Shown: positions 51,330-62,400, counted from the first letter of the stretch. The stretch: DNA of 64,000 nucleotides from Rebecca billardiae RCC1528 (GCA_965240325.2 OZ251240.1:1178001-1242000); one strand, 5' to 3'. Notes: generated by a model not told the origin, from the sequence alone. Translations and numbers: made by a program.

Positions 51330-52517
51330 TCAATCGTCATCGCCTGCAAATTCATCTGATGAATACGAATTATCGCCAGGAGCACGAATGCGAGCCGGAT
51401 AATAGCGCTTCCGTGTGTAGCCACCCTCCACGGCCGTTGGCAGGCCGTGGACGTCCGCAAAGCGTGCATAGGCCTCATCAACCCAAGCACGAGAAAGGTT
51501 TGCTCCGGCGAAAGTTGCACCTCGCCATGACACGCCCTCTAGCACGTACTGCTCGTCACGGTAATTGCGACGGTCACGAAAATTGCGACGGACCACAAGT
51601 ATCGAGGATGACAGGTCTGCGCTGGTAAAGTTAGTATTCACCAGATTCGCATGCTGGAACTTGGTGCCGCGGCACTGCGCGCCGGTGAGATTCGCACCAG
51701 AGAGATTGGCACGGCCCAGATCCACCCCGTCGAGCACGACATCGCGCAGATCCGCGCCGCCCAGGTCCACACGCCGTTCTCCAGGCAGATGCGGCACCAG
51801 GTTGAGCCCACGGAGACACGATCTAGCGAGCGAACTCGCTGCGCCGCGCAAGTCGAAGTCAGCGTCAAACTTGATCTGGGTGATGTCGATGCCAACGAGC
51901 ATGGCGGGCTCAGAAAACTGCGCGCCTGTCAAATCAAGCCCCGCCGTCTTCGCGCCAGAAAGATCTGCGCCGGAGAGGTCCGCCCCAGATGCGTCCACAG
52001 AGCTCAGATCAGCTCCCGCCAGGCAGGCGCCGTTGAGAGTCGCTCTGCGCAGATCAGCACCCCGCAGATCAGCACCCGTGAAGTCGCAGCGTGGCAAGCT
52101 CAGGCCGGACAGGTCCAGGCCGACGAGGCGAACTCCGCGCAAGCTCAACTTTGACCCCTTAGCGAGTATGTGGTTCACCATGTCGGTGCGTGTCAGGTCT
52201 GGCACCTGCAGTTTGGCGGCATCCGCCACCATCACGCCGTAGTAGTCGAGTTCGACTTGAAGCGCTTGCCGGGCACGAGCTGACTCCGGCTGGATCAACG
52301 TGCCACTTCGCAGAAAGTTCAATATGGCGGCGAAGTGCGCGCCGTCGCGGTCGATGAAGATGTAGCCGTCCTCGTCGAGATCAATATTGTGCGAGCCGGA
52401 GAGCATGCGCGAGAAGTACGTGTCCGGATACTTCGCGAGGGTATCCCAGGTAGTCTCAAAGCGCGCACCACCAACGTTGAGGCGCACGCGGGAGCCCTGG
52501 CCTGGAGCGTTGCTCAT
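51330..52517 (-). CDS. BTB/T1 (KCTD-like) domain plus pentapeptide-repeat protein
   Basis: Single exon, 395 residues, ATG at 52517. Residues about 10-100 are a potassium-channel tetramerisation/BTB fold (VRLNVGGARFETTWDTLAKYPDTYFSRML ending in ILNFLRSGTL). Residues about 125-360 are pentapeptide repeats of the A(D/N)LxX type (for example FTGADLRGADLRRATLNG and ANLSGANLTGAQCRG), which fold as a right-handed quadrilateral beta helix. The layout matches KCTD9 and related proteins, which often act as adaptors for cullin-3 ubiquitin ligases; that role is inferred. The acidic C-terminus (SDEFAGDDD) has no known function. Lower GC than its neighbours. Confidence 0.9.
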   Translation of the reverse strand: MSNAPGQGSRVRLNVGGARFETTWDTLAKYPDTYFSRMLSGSHNIDLDEDGYIFIDRDGAHFAAILNFLRSGTLIQPESARARQALQVELDYYGVMVADAAKLQVPDLTRTDMVNHILAKGSKLSLRGVRLVGLDLSGLSLPRCDFTGADLRGADLRRATLNGACLAGADLSSVDASGADLSGADLSGAKTAGLDLTGAQFSEPAMLVGIDITQIKFDADFDLRGAASSLARSCLRGLNLVPHLPGERRVDLGGADLRDVVLDGVDLGRANLSGANLTGAQCRGTKFQHANLVNTNFTSADLSSSILVVRRNFRDRRNYRDEQYVLEGVSWRGATFAGANLSRAWVDEAYARFADVHGLPTAVEGGYTRKRYYPARIRAPGDNSYSSDEFAGDDD

Positions 52518-52614
52518 CGTCGGGACTCGGGACCGCGTCGGCTGGCGCGACGTTGAGTGACTGATGAGGCAAGTCGGGCGGTGACAACTGGGCGATGGCG
52601 GCCGGCCTCCGCGG

Positions 52615-55240
52615 CGGGGAACTTACAGTCAGACCGTCTGAATCGGCCCCCTCGCTCAGACCGGTCTGAGCGAGGGCCCGATTCAGACGGTTTTTGGGCC
52701 CGCCCCACTGGCGAGCGCGCTGCGGGACGCACCGCGCTGGGGGCGGTGCACACTGCACTCACGGCGCGCCGCGATGTGTTCGGGCGGTGGATGGGGCTGA
52801 ATCGGCCGAGAGTGACGGTGCGATCGGCCGCGATGCGTCTGCCATCACCCAGTGATCTCGTGCGGTGCCAGCTCGCCCTTCGCTTCGTCGCCACTCGCAC
52901 TCGCACCAGTCGCGCGCGTTCATGGCTTGCCGTTCGCGCGCTGTGTTCTCGCGCAGTGTGTGCTTGGCAGCAGGGTGCTCGTGGCCGGTGGTTGCCGTCG
53001 CGGAGGATCGGAATGTGCGCAGCTACGCTACATCCCAGACGCCATGTGCCCGTCCTCGTCGAGCGTTGGAGAGACACGCGTGTCGCGCATGCGCTCGCGG
53101 AAGCAGGCTGCACAGCGGCGCGCGGGCCTGGCTGCGCGCGCATGACAAGGTGCACCACACAGCTGCCCCCGCCATGAGCACCAGCTGTGTACGCACCTCT
53201 TTCGTGTTGTCTGATCCGCCAGGCCGCCACGGCGCAGAGACTGCGTGCGTGAGACACCGACAGTCAGCGGCCACGGCGCACACAGGTCACTGGCACATGC
53301 CAATATGCCATGGCGTGCAGCAGCTGATGCAGCCGTTGCTGCAGCTTCGATTGATGAAACAGCAGCAGCGCCGGTGGCAGTCACCCCAATCGCTGCCACT
53401 GGCACACCCGTACTCGCCAACAGCACTCGCAGCCCTTGCACCTCCGGCAGCTGTGGCACGATGCTCGGCTGAGCGGCGGCAATAGGCACTGTCGTCCGAG
53501 CAGCCGCGCGCGCGCTCCTTCGCGGGCGCGCTGTCGCGGGAGTGCTGCTCCAAGGACCAGCAGCTGGTGCAGATGTTGCGGCTGAGACAGCAACTGCTGT
53601 TGCTCGTGTTGGTAGCCTCAACGCAGCCGTACTAGCGTTATGAGGGGAGATGACTTGTGGAATGGGAATTGCTGCAGCCACTTTTTATTCCGCCATTTAT
53701 TTTTATTAAAAGCAGCTTGCAGTTGCAGCAGAGTCAGAGACTTAGCGTGTCAGAAGCTGTCCCGCAGGGCTCAACTCGTCACGTACAGCGTCGGCGCTCG
53801 GAGCCTCGGGAGTTTGCACCAACCGGGCGTGGTGGGCGTGTCCCGCGCGGCGCGCAGCGCAGCGCTGTACGTGGGCGAGACAGCCGCGTCCGCGTCTCGC
53901 ACTTCGGCGGCGGTGCCGAGGGCGGAGGCCGCCCGCCGCGTGCCTGACGGCAGCGCCTCAAGCAGCGCAGTCCCATGCGCATGCAGACGGGTGCGACGGC
54001 AATGGCGGTGGGTTTCGCAACGTGCACAGCGTCAGAAGCTCGGCACCTGATCCGCCCAGCTGCAGCAATAGCACCATCGGTCTGGCGCCTGGCGCTCAGT
54101 GGGCGGCGTGTCGGGCGGATGCAGATGCACTTGCCGTCTGAATCAGGACGCCGGGCATGCGTGCCGAAGCAGTTCGCCCCAGCGCGCGCACTCGCAGAGT
54201 GAGAACGGCCGCCCTGCCGGCCGGAGGCCAATGCACTCGCCTGGCGGCTGCCGGCGCACGGTAGACCAGGTCAAACGTAAGCACCCGAAACCACCACCAC
54301 CACGGCGGTGGTGACCGAGAGCACGACCACGGGCGGTGGCGCAGCCGATGTCGCGAGCGTGAGCGCAAGCGTGGCCGTGAGCAAGGCGAGCAGCGTGAGC
54401 GATGCGCGGAGCGATCGCGCCCGCCCTTCCGACGAGGAGAGGGCTTTATTGCGCAAGAGGTCCCCAGCGGTAGGTGGCAGCGATGTCGCGACATCGCTGA
54501 GCGCACCGACGTTGCCAGCCGGTCGACGTGGCCAGAGAAAGCTGTGAGCTGGATTGTTGCCGCAAGCAACCGTGTCAGCTGTGGCCGCTGACTGTCGGTG
54601 TCTCACGCACGCAGTCTCTGCGCCATGGCGGCCTGGCGGATCAGACAACACGAAAGAGGTGCGTACACAGCTGGTGCTCATGGCGGGGGCAGCTGTGTGG
54701 TGCACCTTGTCATGCGCGCGCAGCCAGGCCCGCGCGCCGCTGTGCAGCCTGCTTCCGCGAGCGCATGCGCGACACGCGTGTCTCTCCAACGCTCGACGAG
54801 GACGGGCACATGGCGTCTGGGATGTAGCGTAGCTGCGCACATTCCGATCCTCCGCGACGGCAACCACCGGCCACGAGCACCCTGCTGCCAAGCACACACT
54901 GCGCGAGAACACAGCGCGCGAACGGCAAGCCATGAACGCGCGCGACTGGTGCGAGTGCGAGTGGCGACGAAGCGAAGGGCGAGCTGGCACCGCACGAGAT
55001 CACTGGGTGATGGCAGACGCATCGCGGCCGATCGCACCGTCACTCTCGGCCGATTCAGCCCCATCCACCGCCCGAACACATCGCGGCGCGCCGTGAGTGC
55101 AGTGTGCACCGCCCCCAGCGCGGTGCGTCCCGCAGCGCGCTCGCCAGTGGGGCGGGCCCAAAAACCGTCTGAATCGGGCCCTCGCTCAGACCGGTCTGAG
55201 CGAGGGGGCCGATTCAGACGGTCTGACTGTAAGTTCCCCG
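52615..55240. mobile_element. Mutator-like (MULE) non-autonomous element with 660-bp terminal inverted repeats
   Basis: Arms 52615-53274 and 54581-55240 are each 660 bp and nearly identical reverse complements (at least one mismatch, near 53229). Ends read CGGGGAACTTACAGTC. The 9-bp sequence CCTCCGCGG occurs directly on both sides (52606-52614 and 55241-55249), an exact target-site duplication of the size typical for Mutator elements. The 1.3-kb interior shows no transposase and is low-complexity, with an AT-rich patch at about 53680-53720. Near-identity of the arms suggests recent insertion or gene conversion. It lies just upstream of the BTB/pentapeptide start codon (98 bp away). Confidence 0.85.
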
Positions 55241-55412
55241 CCTCCGCGGCCGGGTGACAGCCCGAGGCTGGCCAAGCGCGCGAGATTGATTCGTCACTAT
55301 CCCAGCAGGCACCGACTAAAGTTTACTGATCAACAAGCCTTGCTACCGTACAGTTTCAAGTTACTAAAGGCATGAGTACTGAGCTGATTGTTGAGTCAGC
55401 TCGGGCCGGAAG

Positions 55413-56108
55413 TTACTCCGCCCCACCGTCACCGTCGGGCGTTTCGCCTTCGTCCTCCTCGTCCACGAGGGCGTCCAGCACGGCGTTCACCACGTCCCAC
55501 TCCTCGTCGTGGTACTCGAAGAGCAGGAGGAAGTGCAGCGCCTCGATGGGGTTGAGCCCAACCTTGAGCATGCGCCCGAGCCGGCTGATGCGCGGCTCGG
55601 ACACCCACACGTCCTTCTGCTCGGCCGAGCCGTCGGGGCTGGGCACCCAGTCCGGGGCACGGATGCGCACAGCCATCAGCCGCTTCGGCGCGCCATGGTC
55701 GTAGCTCACGTTGATCGTGTACACGACGTACCAGCCGCCGCTGGCTGTGCCCGCGCGCTTCTGCGGCGTGCACCGAAAGCTGAAGTGGAGACTCGTCCGG
55801 CGTGCGAGCCCGACGAGGTCTACGGACGCCTTGATGAGCGAGCGCCCCTTGGGCTCGATGTTCGAGTCGAACGCGCGGACGCGCATGAGCGCGCTCAGCC
55901 GCTCGCCGCGCGGCGTGAGCTCGCCGGCCTCGCAGAGGCCGAGCTCAAAATCGTCTCGGCGAATCGCGTCGCGCACGGCTTGCTCTGCGCGTAAAAGCGG
56001 CGCTTCGGCCTCGATGGCGCGCAGAACGTCCGCCTCTAGGGCGTCATCACGCAGCTGCTCGACGAGCGCCTCCATCCCGGAGCGCACGCGTTCACGCAGA
56101 GAGGTCAT
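55413..56108 (-). CDS. Unrecognised conserved-looking protein, 231 residues
   Basis: Single exon starting at the ATG at 56108 (MTSLRERVRSGMEALVEQL). The N-terminal third is helical and acidic. The middle is a beta-rich segment with LHFSFRCTPQ, GGWYVVYTINVSYDH and AVRIRAPDW. The C-terminal helix LNPIEALHFLLLFEYHDEEWDVVNAVLDAL precedes an acidic tail. It reads like a real soluble protein by composition and frame integrity, but I recognise no family and propose no function. Confidence 0.65.
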   Translation of the reverse strand: MTSLRERVRSGMEALVEQLRDDALEADVLRAIEAEAPLLRAEQAVRDAIRRDDFELGLCEAGELTPRGERLSALMRVRAFDSNIEPKGRSLIKASVDLVGLARRTSLHFSFRCTPQKRAGTASGGWYVVYTINVSYDHGAPKRLMAVRIRAPDWVPSPDGSAEQKDVWVSEPRISRLGRMLKVGLNPIEALHFLLLFEYHDEEWDVVNAVLDALVDEEDEGETPDGDGGAE

Positions 56109-56357
56109 CACACCAAGCTCACGGATGCACAGAGCGACGCCATCGTGCGATCCACGCGATCGGCGGCGGCGACGCGGCCGTCATTTTTTATTTAAAAAGA
56201 CGGCTGACTACTGATCACTCATCTCATGGTACACACCGCAGCGTTGCGAGCGCAGCTTCGGAGACCCACACGCGGGGAGAGAGACCACGCGGGCACTACT
56301 CGGAACCCTTAGTAGGTATTGCAGCTCTCCAGCATGACGATGCACTTCTTAATTTCA

Positions 56358-57836
56358 CTACAGCTCTGGTCGCAAGCGTGAGCGGGGCCGCGGGCGTTGC
56401 GGACGCCTCGCCTGCCGCGACGACGTCGGCACCCGCACTGCGGACGCGGTCGTGGCCGGCAGCTGCCGATGCGTCTGGCAGAGCTGCTTGTGGCAGAAGA
56501 AGCGGTGCCGCCAGCGCGAGAGGTCCACCCATGCCTCCGGGCCGACGCTCACGAGCCCAAGCGCCCGGTGCCAGAACTGCTGGTCCGTCCACCTGTGCAC
56601 CCACTGGCCGCGCGGGTGTGCGTACCACGCTGCTGAGAAGTGCATCACTTCCGGAGAAGCCCAGAAGCCGAGCCAGCCTGCGACGAAGTTGCCGTAGAAC
56701 GCCATCTTCTCCGTGACCCACCACGTCGTGTCCTCCGCCGCCGCCACCACGCGCCGGCGTGGCGCGGCGCCCGCCGTGTGCACATCACCACCGGGACCAT
56801 GCATATGATTATAATTACTCTTCGGAGCGGCGGCGGCGGCAGCGCTGCTGCCGCTGCTGGCGGATGCTTCCAGCTCGGAGCAGCGCGCCGTCTCATTGGC
56901 CAGGTACTCCTCGAGCAGCGCGTTGAGGCCCATCGCGCAGCTGGGCACGTCGAAGAACGGCCACTTCGAGGTGAAGGCGAGCGGCGCGCGCTGGCGGTGC
57001 AGCTCGGCCGCGGGGCTCGTGGGCAGCCGCGCGAGTACATGCACATCCGTGTCGACCTTGACGAAAAAGTCGAAGAAGTCGAGCACGCGTAATCGGAAGA
57101 GGTGGTGCACGTAGAAGTTGTTGGACTGCACGTACGCGAACTTCGCGTGGTTGCAGCCGGGCGTGCGCCACTCGGCGAGCGACGCGCCCTCGGGCAGCGC
57201 GCGCACCCACTCGGGCTCGGGCAGCGTGACCACGCCGACGAGCGCGTACGACGGCAGAGGCGCGCGCGCCGTGCTGAAGCTGTACAGCTCGTATCCCTCG
57301 TCGAGCTCGAGCAGCCGCGCGCGCGCGCAGGGCTGCGGCGGCTGGGCGCCGGAGTCGCACTCGACGGGGCTCAGCCCGAGCGCGCGCGCGTACGCCCGCG
57401 CCTCGCCCGCGTCGGCCACGGTGTAGTGCCGCGCGAGCAGCAGCAGCAGCGTCGAGTTGTGAGGCTGCAGCATATGCTCGTGCCATCCGGCCAGTCGGTT
57501 CGGCTCGAAGAGCAGGCTGGCCTGCGCGGCGGCCCCGCGCGCGCCGCGCGGCGAGGTGCCGTTGGCGCACACGAGCACGACGACGACGCTCGAGCCCGGT
57601 GCGTCTTCTGCGTCGCGCCACGAGCGCACGGGCGTATACCGGAAGCGCTGCTGAAGCTCGCCCGCCCTCTCGACCGCGGCCGGAGCGTCCGCGCCGAGCC
57701 GACCTCGGCACTGGTGCGCGCTCTGCCAGGGGACTGGGGATGGCTGCGAGCGGTTGGTGGCGCGCCAGCCGCCCACCACGACGTCGTGCGCGTCCGCCGC
57801 CGTCAGCATCGATACGACGAGCACCGCCGCCGCCAT
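56358..57836 (-). CDS. Secreted or Golgi GT-A-like glycosyltransferase (alpha-mannosyltransferase-like)
   Basis: Single exon, 492 residues, with a cleavable or anchor signal at the ATG (MAAAVLVVSMLTAADAHD). The core reads FFVKVDTDVHVLARLP, a DxD-type motif (D-T-D). It is followed by FTSKWPFFDVPSCAMGLNALL, WWVTEKMAFYGNFVAGWLGFWA and QWVHRWTDQQFWHRALGLV. The 'W.e...ygNF ... R WtD..f ... alGLf' layout is reminiscent of yeast KTR/MNT-type GT15 alpha-1,2-mannosyltransferases, but alignment by eye is weak. Acceptor and donor are unknown. The basic C-terminus after HRFFCHKQLC looks unlike an enzyme and could reflect a missed intron or a frame error. Confidence 0.65.
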   Translation of the reverse strand: MAAAVLVVSMLTAADAHDVVVGGWRATNRSQPSPVPWQSAHQCRGRLGADAPAAVERAGELQQRFRYTPVRSWRDAEDAPGSSVVVVLVCANGTSPRGARGAAAQASLLFEPNRLAGWHEHMLQPHNSTLLLLLARHYTVADAGEARAYARALGLSPVECDSGAQPPQPCARARLLELDEGYELYSFSTARAPLPSYALVGVVTLPEPEWVRALPEGASLAEWRTPGCNHAKFAYVQSNNFYVHHLFRLRVLDFFDFFVKVDTDVHVLARLPTSPAAELHRQRAPLAFTSKWPFFDVPSCAMGLNALLEEYLANETARCSELEASASSGSSAAAAAAPKSNYNHMHGPGGDVHTAGAAPRRRVVAAAEDTTWWVTEKMAFYGNFVAGWLGFWASPEVMHFSAAWYAHPRGQWVHRWTDQQFWHRALGLVSVGPEAWVDLSRWRHRFFCHKQLCQTHRQLPATTASAVRVPTSSRQARRPQRPRPRSRLRPEL

Positions 57837-58246
57837 TGCTGAAAGTCACATGAACACTTTCAACTTGTGCCTCCGGCTCCCGCTCGCAAGGCGCTCCGGC
57901 AGCTCAGACTGCCTCAGAGCTCACTGCCACTGTCAATACTACTACGGTAATGTTCAATTGGAACATATTGGCGGTGCTGGAGCTACCAGGTCAAAGTTAT
58001 GAGTAGTAGTACAGTTTACTAAGAATAATAAGAGACGCACACAGCTCAGGCAGGCGAGATTGACGCCCGCCAACTGTCACCGCCCATGAAGCCGTCGCCG
58101 ATGGTAGCGCCGACAGTAGTGCTACAATCAGCGGCGGCAGTCAATTCATGAGCCTGCTGCGATGCTGCTGGACAGCAGCTGGCGTAGGCACCGACGGTGG
58201 CGGGCAGGCTTGCGGGCGGCACGGGTGGCATACCGGCCGCCGTGTC
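57837..58246. other. Spacer between the GPx 3' UTR and the glycosyltransferase start
   Basis: About 410 bp with no gene seen; its right half is GPx 3' UTR beyond the SECIS candidate. Confidence 0.4.
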
Positions 58247-58296
58247 ATCAGGGCGACCCCTCGCCCGCTGTGGGTGTTGGTGGGGCCGCCCGTCAC
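58247..58296 (-). promoter_or_regulatory. Candidate eukaryotic SECIS element of the GPx mRNA
   Basis: On the minus strand, about 70 nt after the GPx stop codon, GTGAC is followed by GGGCGGCCCC, a loop beginning ACCAAC, and then GGGGTCGCCC and TGAT. The two 10-nt arms pair fully (one G-U). The flanking UGAC and UGAU can form the SECIS quartet (U-U, G-A, A-G, N-N). An AA lies in the 5' side of the apical loop, 13 nt after the quartet. These are the expected features for recruiting SBP2/EFSec. Folded by hand only. Confidence 0.7.
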
Positions 58297-58364
58297 ATTG
58301 CACCTGCTCCACCGACGGTGACCGCGTCGTGCCGTGCAGCTGTCTGTGACCGCCAACGCTCTGT

Positions 58365-58835
58365 TTACCCGAGCAGCTGCGCGATGTGGGCGTCGAGAGT
58401 GGCGGCAGGCGTGCGCGAGGCGTAGCGCGCGGCCAGGTTGCCCTCGCGATCAATGAGGAACTTTCCGTCAAAGTTCCACGCAATCTTACTCTCGGGATTG
58501 ATCTGCTTGAAGAGCGGATGCGCGTTCGGCCCGTTCACGTCGACGGGCGCGAACATGTCGAACTGGACATTATACTTGCTCACGAAGGACTGGATCTCCT
58601 CGTCCTTCTTGAACTCCTGCGCGCCGAACTGGTAGCACGGAAAGCCCAGGATGTGGAAGCCAGACGCTGCGTACTTTTGGTGCAGAGCGGTGAGCTCCTT
58701 GTACGAGCGATCGGTGGCTCCTCACCGTGAGGCGACGTTGACGACGAGCAGGACCTTACCGCGGTACGAGTCGATGGGCACGTCCTCGCGGCTCCCAAGC
58801 CGCTGCGCGGTCAAGCCCTGGCCAAATAGCGACAT
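58365..58835 (-). CDS. gpx: Selenocysteine-containing glutathione peroxidase
   Basis: A single exon of 157 codons runs from the ATG at 58835 (MSLFGQGLTAQRLG) to a stop at 58365, with one in-frame TGA at 58722-58724. The TGA is codon 38 in VNVASR-U-GATDRSYKEL, exactly where selenocysteine sits in GPx (family consensus NVAS.UG.T). The rest of the catalytic tetrad is present: Gln69 in GFPCYQFGAQE and Trp120-Asn121 in IAWNFDGKFLIDREGN. The frame is intact on both sides, so the TGA is read as Sec, not a nonsense mutation. The short subunit interface loop and 156-residue length resemble monomeric GPx4/PHGPx-type or bacterial enzymes. It reduces H2O2 or lipid hydroperoxides using glutathione or thioredoxin. 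No targeting peptide seen. Pairs functionally with SelD (12399-16480). Confidence 0.93.
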
Positions 58836-59438
58836 CCCCGCCCCGGCGGCCCCGCGCGTGTTCTGCTGGTGGAAGCCTGCCTGGGCGCAATCGGTGCGGA
58901 ATCAAGGACGACGGCAGATTCCCGAATTTCCCGCCGTCCGGTGTTCATGAGTGGCTTCCCTGAACGTCGCGACCGAGACGCGAATAATGGCGGCCGTTCC
59001 CTCAAGTGCCGCTGAGATTTCCTCGCGTGGGTGCAGAGCCTCTCAGCTGCACGATCAAACCCGTGCCGATCACGCCGCACGAGCTCACGACCTGCCTAGT
59101 CGGCACTACCTACCCGGTGCAGCCATATCATTGCCAACGACGACCGCCAACCGTGCCAACCTCCGCCTTAGGAGTGAACTAGCCTCTCGGTTTAGACACT
59201 CACAGGCTCGGACCGGCATCACGGTCCGCCGGGCCCGGGGTGATGTGCGTCAGCGTGGCACCGTGCGCGGCGCGGCCGCGGCGTGCCGCGCTGGCCCCAC
59301 GGCCGCTGGCTCGCTGAGTGGCTCTTAGGCTTCACTACTCGGTGAGTACTCCTCCGTGCCGTAAACGACCGCGACTGAACTCGTGGCGCGCGGCGGCGGC
59401 CACGCTGACGGCTGAGTCCTCAGCAAGTTTCCCGCCGT
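58836..59438. other. Spacer between the GPx promoter and the 3' end of the lectin-TIR gene
   Basis: About 600 bp containing the GPx upstream region; a 125-codon frame on the plus strand (58951-59328) shows no protein-like features. Confidence 0.4.
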
Positions 59439-62400
59439 TCACTCGCTGCACAGGAACGGCAGCACGGCCAGGTCGCACGGCCGCTCCTCCCACTTCCCCG
59501 CCGCGCCGATCACAGCGCATCCTGCGCGCGACGGGTCTCCCCTCGGCTGTCCGGCCGCCCAGTTCGCCAGCCCGAGCTCGCGCGCGCCTGTGGCCCAGCC
59601 CCAGCCCTGCGTGGTGTTGTCTGCAGCCAGCGGCAAGCCGGTCGGTCTACGCAGGCCGAGCCAGACGCCTTCCACGGGCGCATCCCCGCACGCGCACGCG
59701 GCAAGCTCCGCCTCCGAGCGCGTGCGGACGGCGCCGAGCGCGCGCCCTTCGGAGGCGCACGCGGCGCGCGCGCCATCCCACGCGCGAGGCATGCCGCTGC
59801 CCCCACGCCCGCCGCGGTAGGCGAAGCGCGCCCGGCCGCCGCGCGCGGCCGCGTCCCGCCCGACGAGATCGGCGCATTCCGCGCAGCGCTGCTGCGCGGG
59901 CATGGTCATGGCGGCGACCAGCCCGCCGATGCTCGCGCCCGTGAGCACTCCGACCAGCAGCAGCGCGACGAAGGAGCGCCGCCGGCTTCCCACCAGCGCG
60001 GAGCGGCGGTGCGCCGCCGACCAGAGGGCGCCGCCGCCTTCCCCAGGGCTCGGCACGGACAAGCCGACGCCGGGGCTCGGCGTGACGCTCGTGGCCGATT
60101 CGCCGTGCTCGACGACGGCGGGTATTCGCAGCGAGAGCTCGTGCTGCGGCGAGTGCACGCTCGCGGCCGACTCACGGCCGGATGTGGCGGCGGAGAAGCG
60201 GCCCTCGCAGAACGACAGAACGGTGCTCAGCCGGCTGCCACTGGCGCGCCCACTCGACTGGGAGGCTTGGCCGTCAGCCGCGGCGCCGTTGGTGCGCGCG
60301 GCAGCGTGCGCCCTCGACGCCGCCTGTGCTCGCCCGAAGCGGCGCGTGCGCGGCGAGCGCCTCGGCCGCGGCGGCGTTGGCGCGCCGCCAGGCGGCACGA
60401 GCACGGTTGCGCGCTCGGCCACAGGCGTTCCTCCGGCCGCGTGCGCGCCGCCGCCGCCGGCTGCCGCTGTGACGCCCATGCTGTGCACAGATGTCGGCGT
60501 ACCGCCCCCGGGTGCCGTACCAGAGGGCGATGCGTCAGCGGGCGGCGGTGCGGACCAGCTCCCTCCTGCCGGGGCCGGGGCCTTGCCCGCGGCGGGGACG
60601 CGGTGAGCGCCAACGCGCCCAGCCAGCGGGCCTCTGCTCCGCCCTACGGAGTCCGAGGCCGAGCGCGAGCGCGCCAGCGCCTTTGGCCACTCGCGAAGCG
60701 GCGAGCGTGCTGATCGCGACGACCACGAGCGAGCGCTACCGCCGCCGTCGCTCGCGCTGTTCGCGCCGCCGAGCTCGTGAGTGCCTCGATCGCGCGGCGA
60801 TTTTGGCGTGTAGAGCGCACGTGCCAGCAGCCTCGCAGCGCCTGGCGACGGCGTGTCCGACCCCGCGTCCGAGCGGCGCTTGACGCGCGCCGCCGCGTCG
60901 ATCTCGGCGGTGCGCAGCTCCGAGTACGTCGCCTTTGGCGCGGAGAGGAGCAGCTCGCGCACCAGCCGATTGAAGCCGTCGAGCGTGCCGCACGCGCCCT
61001 CGATGCACGAGAGCAGCCGGTCGTAGTCCGCAGCCAGGAAGCAGTTGCACGCGCGCGCGTCGAAGCGAGCGCCGAAGCACGACGCTTCGACCTGGCACAA
61101 GCCGGGCAGCAGGCCCATCTCGACCTCGGTGCCGCCCATCTGCACGAAGACGAAGAGCTGCGTGCACACATGCGCGCGCGTGGGGGGACAGCCCACCGTG
61201 TGGTGCGCGGGCGCGCCGCCAGGGGTAGGGGCGCGAGAGGTGGCGACGGGGTCACGGGGCAGTCGCCAGGTGCCGAGGTGCGGTCGCGCGGCGGGACGGA
61301 CACGCAAGGCGCGGCTCCACGCACGGCGCGAACGCCCGCGCCGCCGCACGGCGCGGCGAGGCACGGCCAAAGTTGCCGCGCTCGGCAGGGCTGGGGTTGC
61401 AGCAGGCGCAGGCGCAGGCGCACCTCAACGACACACCACAGGCTGCGCAGACGCAGCGGGGCCGGTCCGGGGCGGTCCGGCGCCGGGGAGAAGGGGTGCG
61501 CGGCGGGTGAGTGAAGCAGCCGAGCCATGCACAAGCGCGCGCGCTGCACGCGCCGTCCGCCACCCGCGCGACATGGCCCGAAGGGCAGGCAAGCAGGCAG
61601 ACGCCTCGTCGCAGTGTCGCACGTGCCTCCGCGCGCGCGCGGCCGCGCGCGCGTACCGCTGCAGGTAGGTGTCTCCCGCGAGGATCAGCAGCCGGTTGCA
61701 GCCGGCCAGGAAGACGGGGAGGCTCGGCAGGTCGGCGGCGATGTTTGACTGGTCGATGCAGCACTGGTGGCGCGCGGGGTGCGCACGCGGTGGGCGGCGG
61801 GCGGAGGCGCGCGCGCACGCGCGCGCGTGAGTCCGCGCACGACCGCGAGCGGCAGCACGGTGGTGGCTGGGCAGCAGCGGCTGCGTGCGCGTGTGCGCGC
61901 AGGACCCGGAGGCCGCGCAGGCGCGCCCCACCAGCGCTCTGGTAGCGCAGCGCACGCGCGCGGCGGCTGCCACGGCTGACAGCGCAGGCAGCAGCTCCTG
62001 CTGCCACGGCTGTTCAGCAAAGAGCGGGGTCCCGCCGCTCCCGCCGCTCGCTCAGCCAGCGTGCATCCACCATCGCGCGTGCGCACCGCCGCGCATGCCC
62101 CTGTGCAGCCGCCGCCGCTGCGCACACCTTGTCGATCCAGAGATACGGCTGCCGGCCCTGCGTGCTCGCAAAGCGCTCGCACCACGCCTGCAGCTCTGTC
62201 CACTTCTGCTGCGGGTCGTCGTGCCAGCTGCACGGCAGCACGCCACACGTCACACACGCGGGTTGGGCGGGCGCGGAGACGGGCGCATGCACGCGCGCGC
62301 GCGCGTCGGGCCGCACGATGGATGAGGGCGCTGCTGCGGCGCCGCGGCGCCTCGGCCCCGCGCTCCGCAAGGCGCGGCGCAGCGGAGGGGTCGGCCGTCC

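Noticed and set aside
53640-54050. ORF within the MULE interior as a transposase
   Set aside because: Short, Cys/Arg/Ser-rich, without MULE catalytic motifs.
58722-58724. In-frame TGA making the GPx look like a broken gene
   Set aside because: It lies exactly at the selenocysteine position, the frame is intact on both sides, a SECIS candidate follows, and SelD is present; read as Sec.
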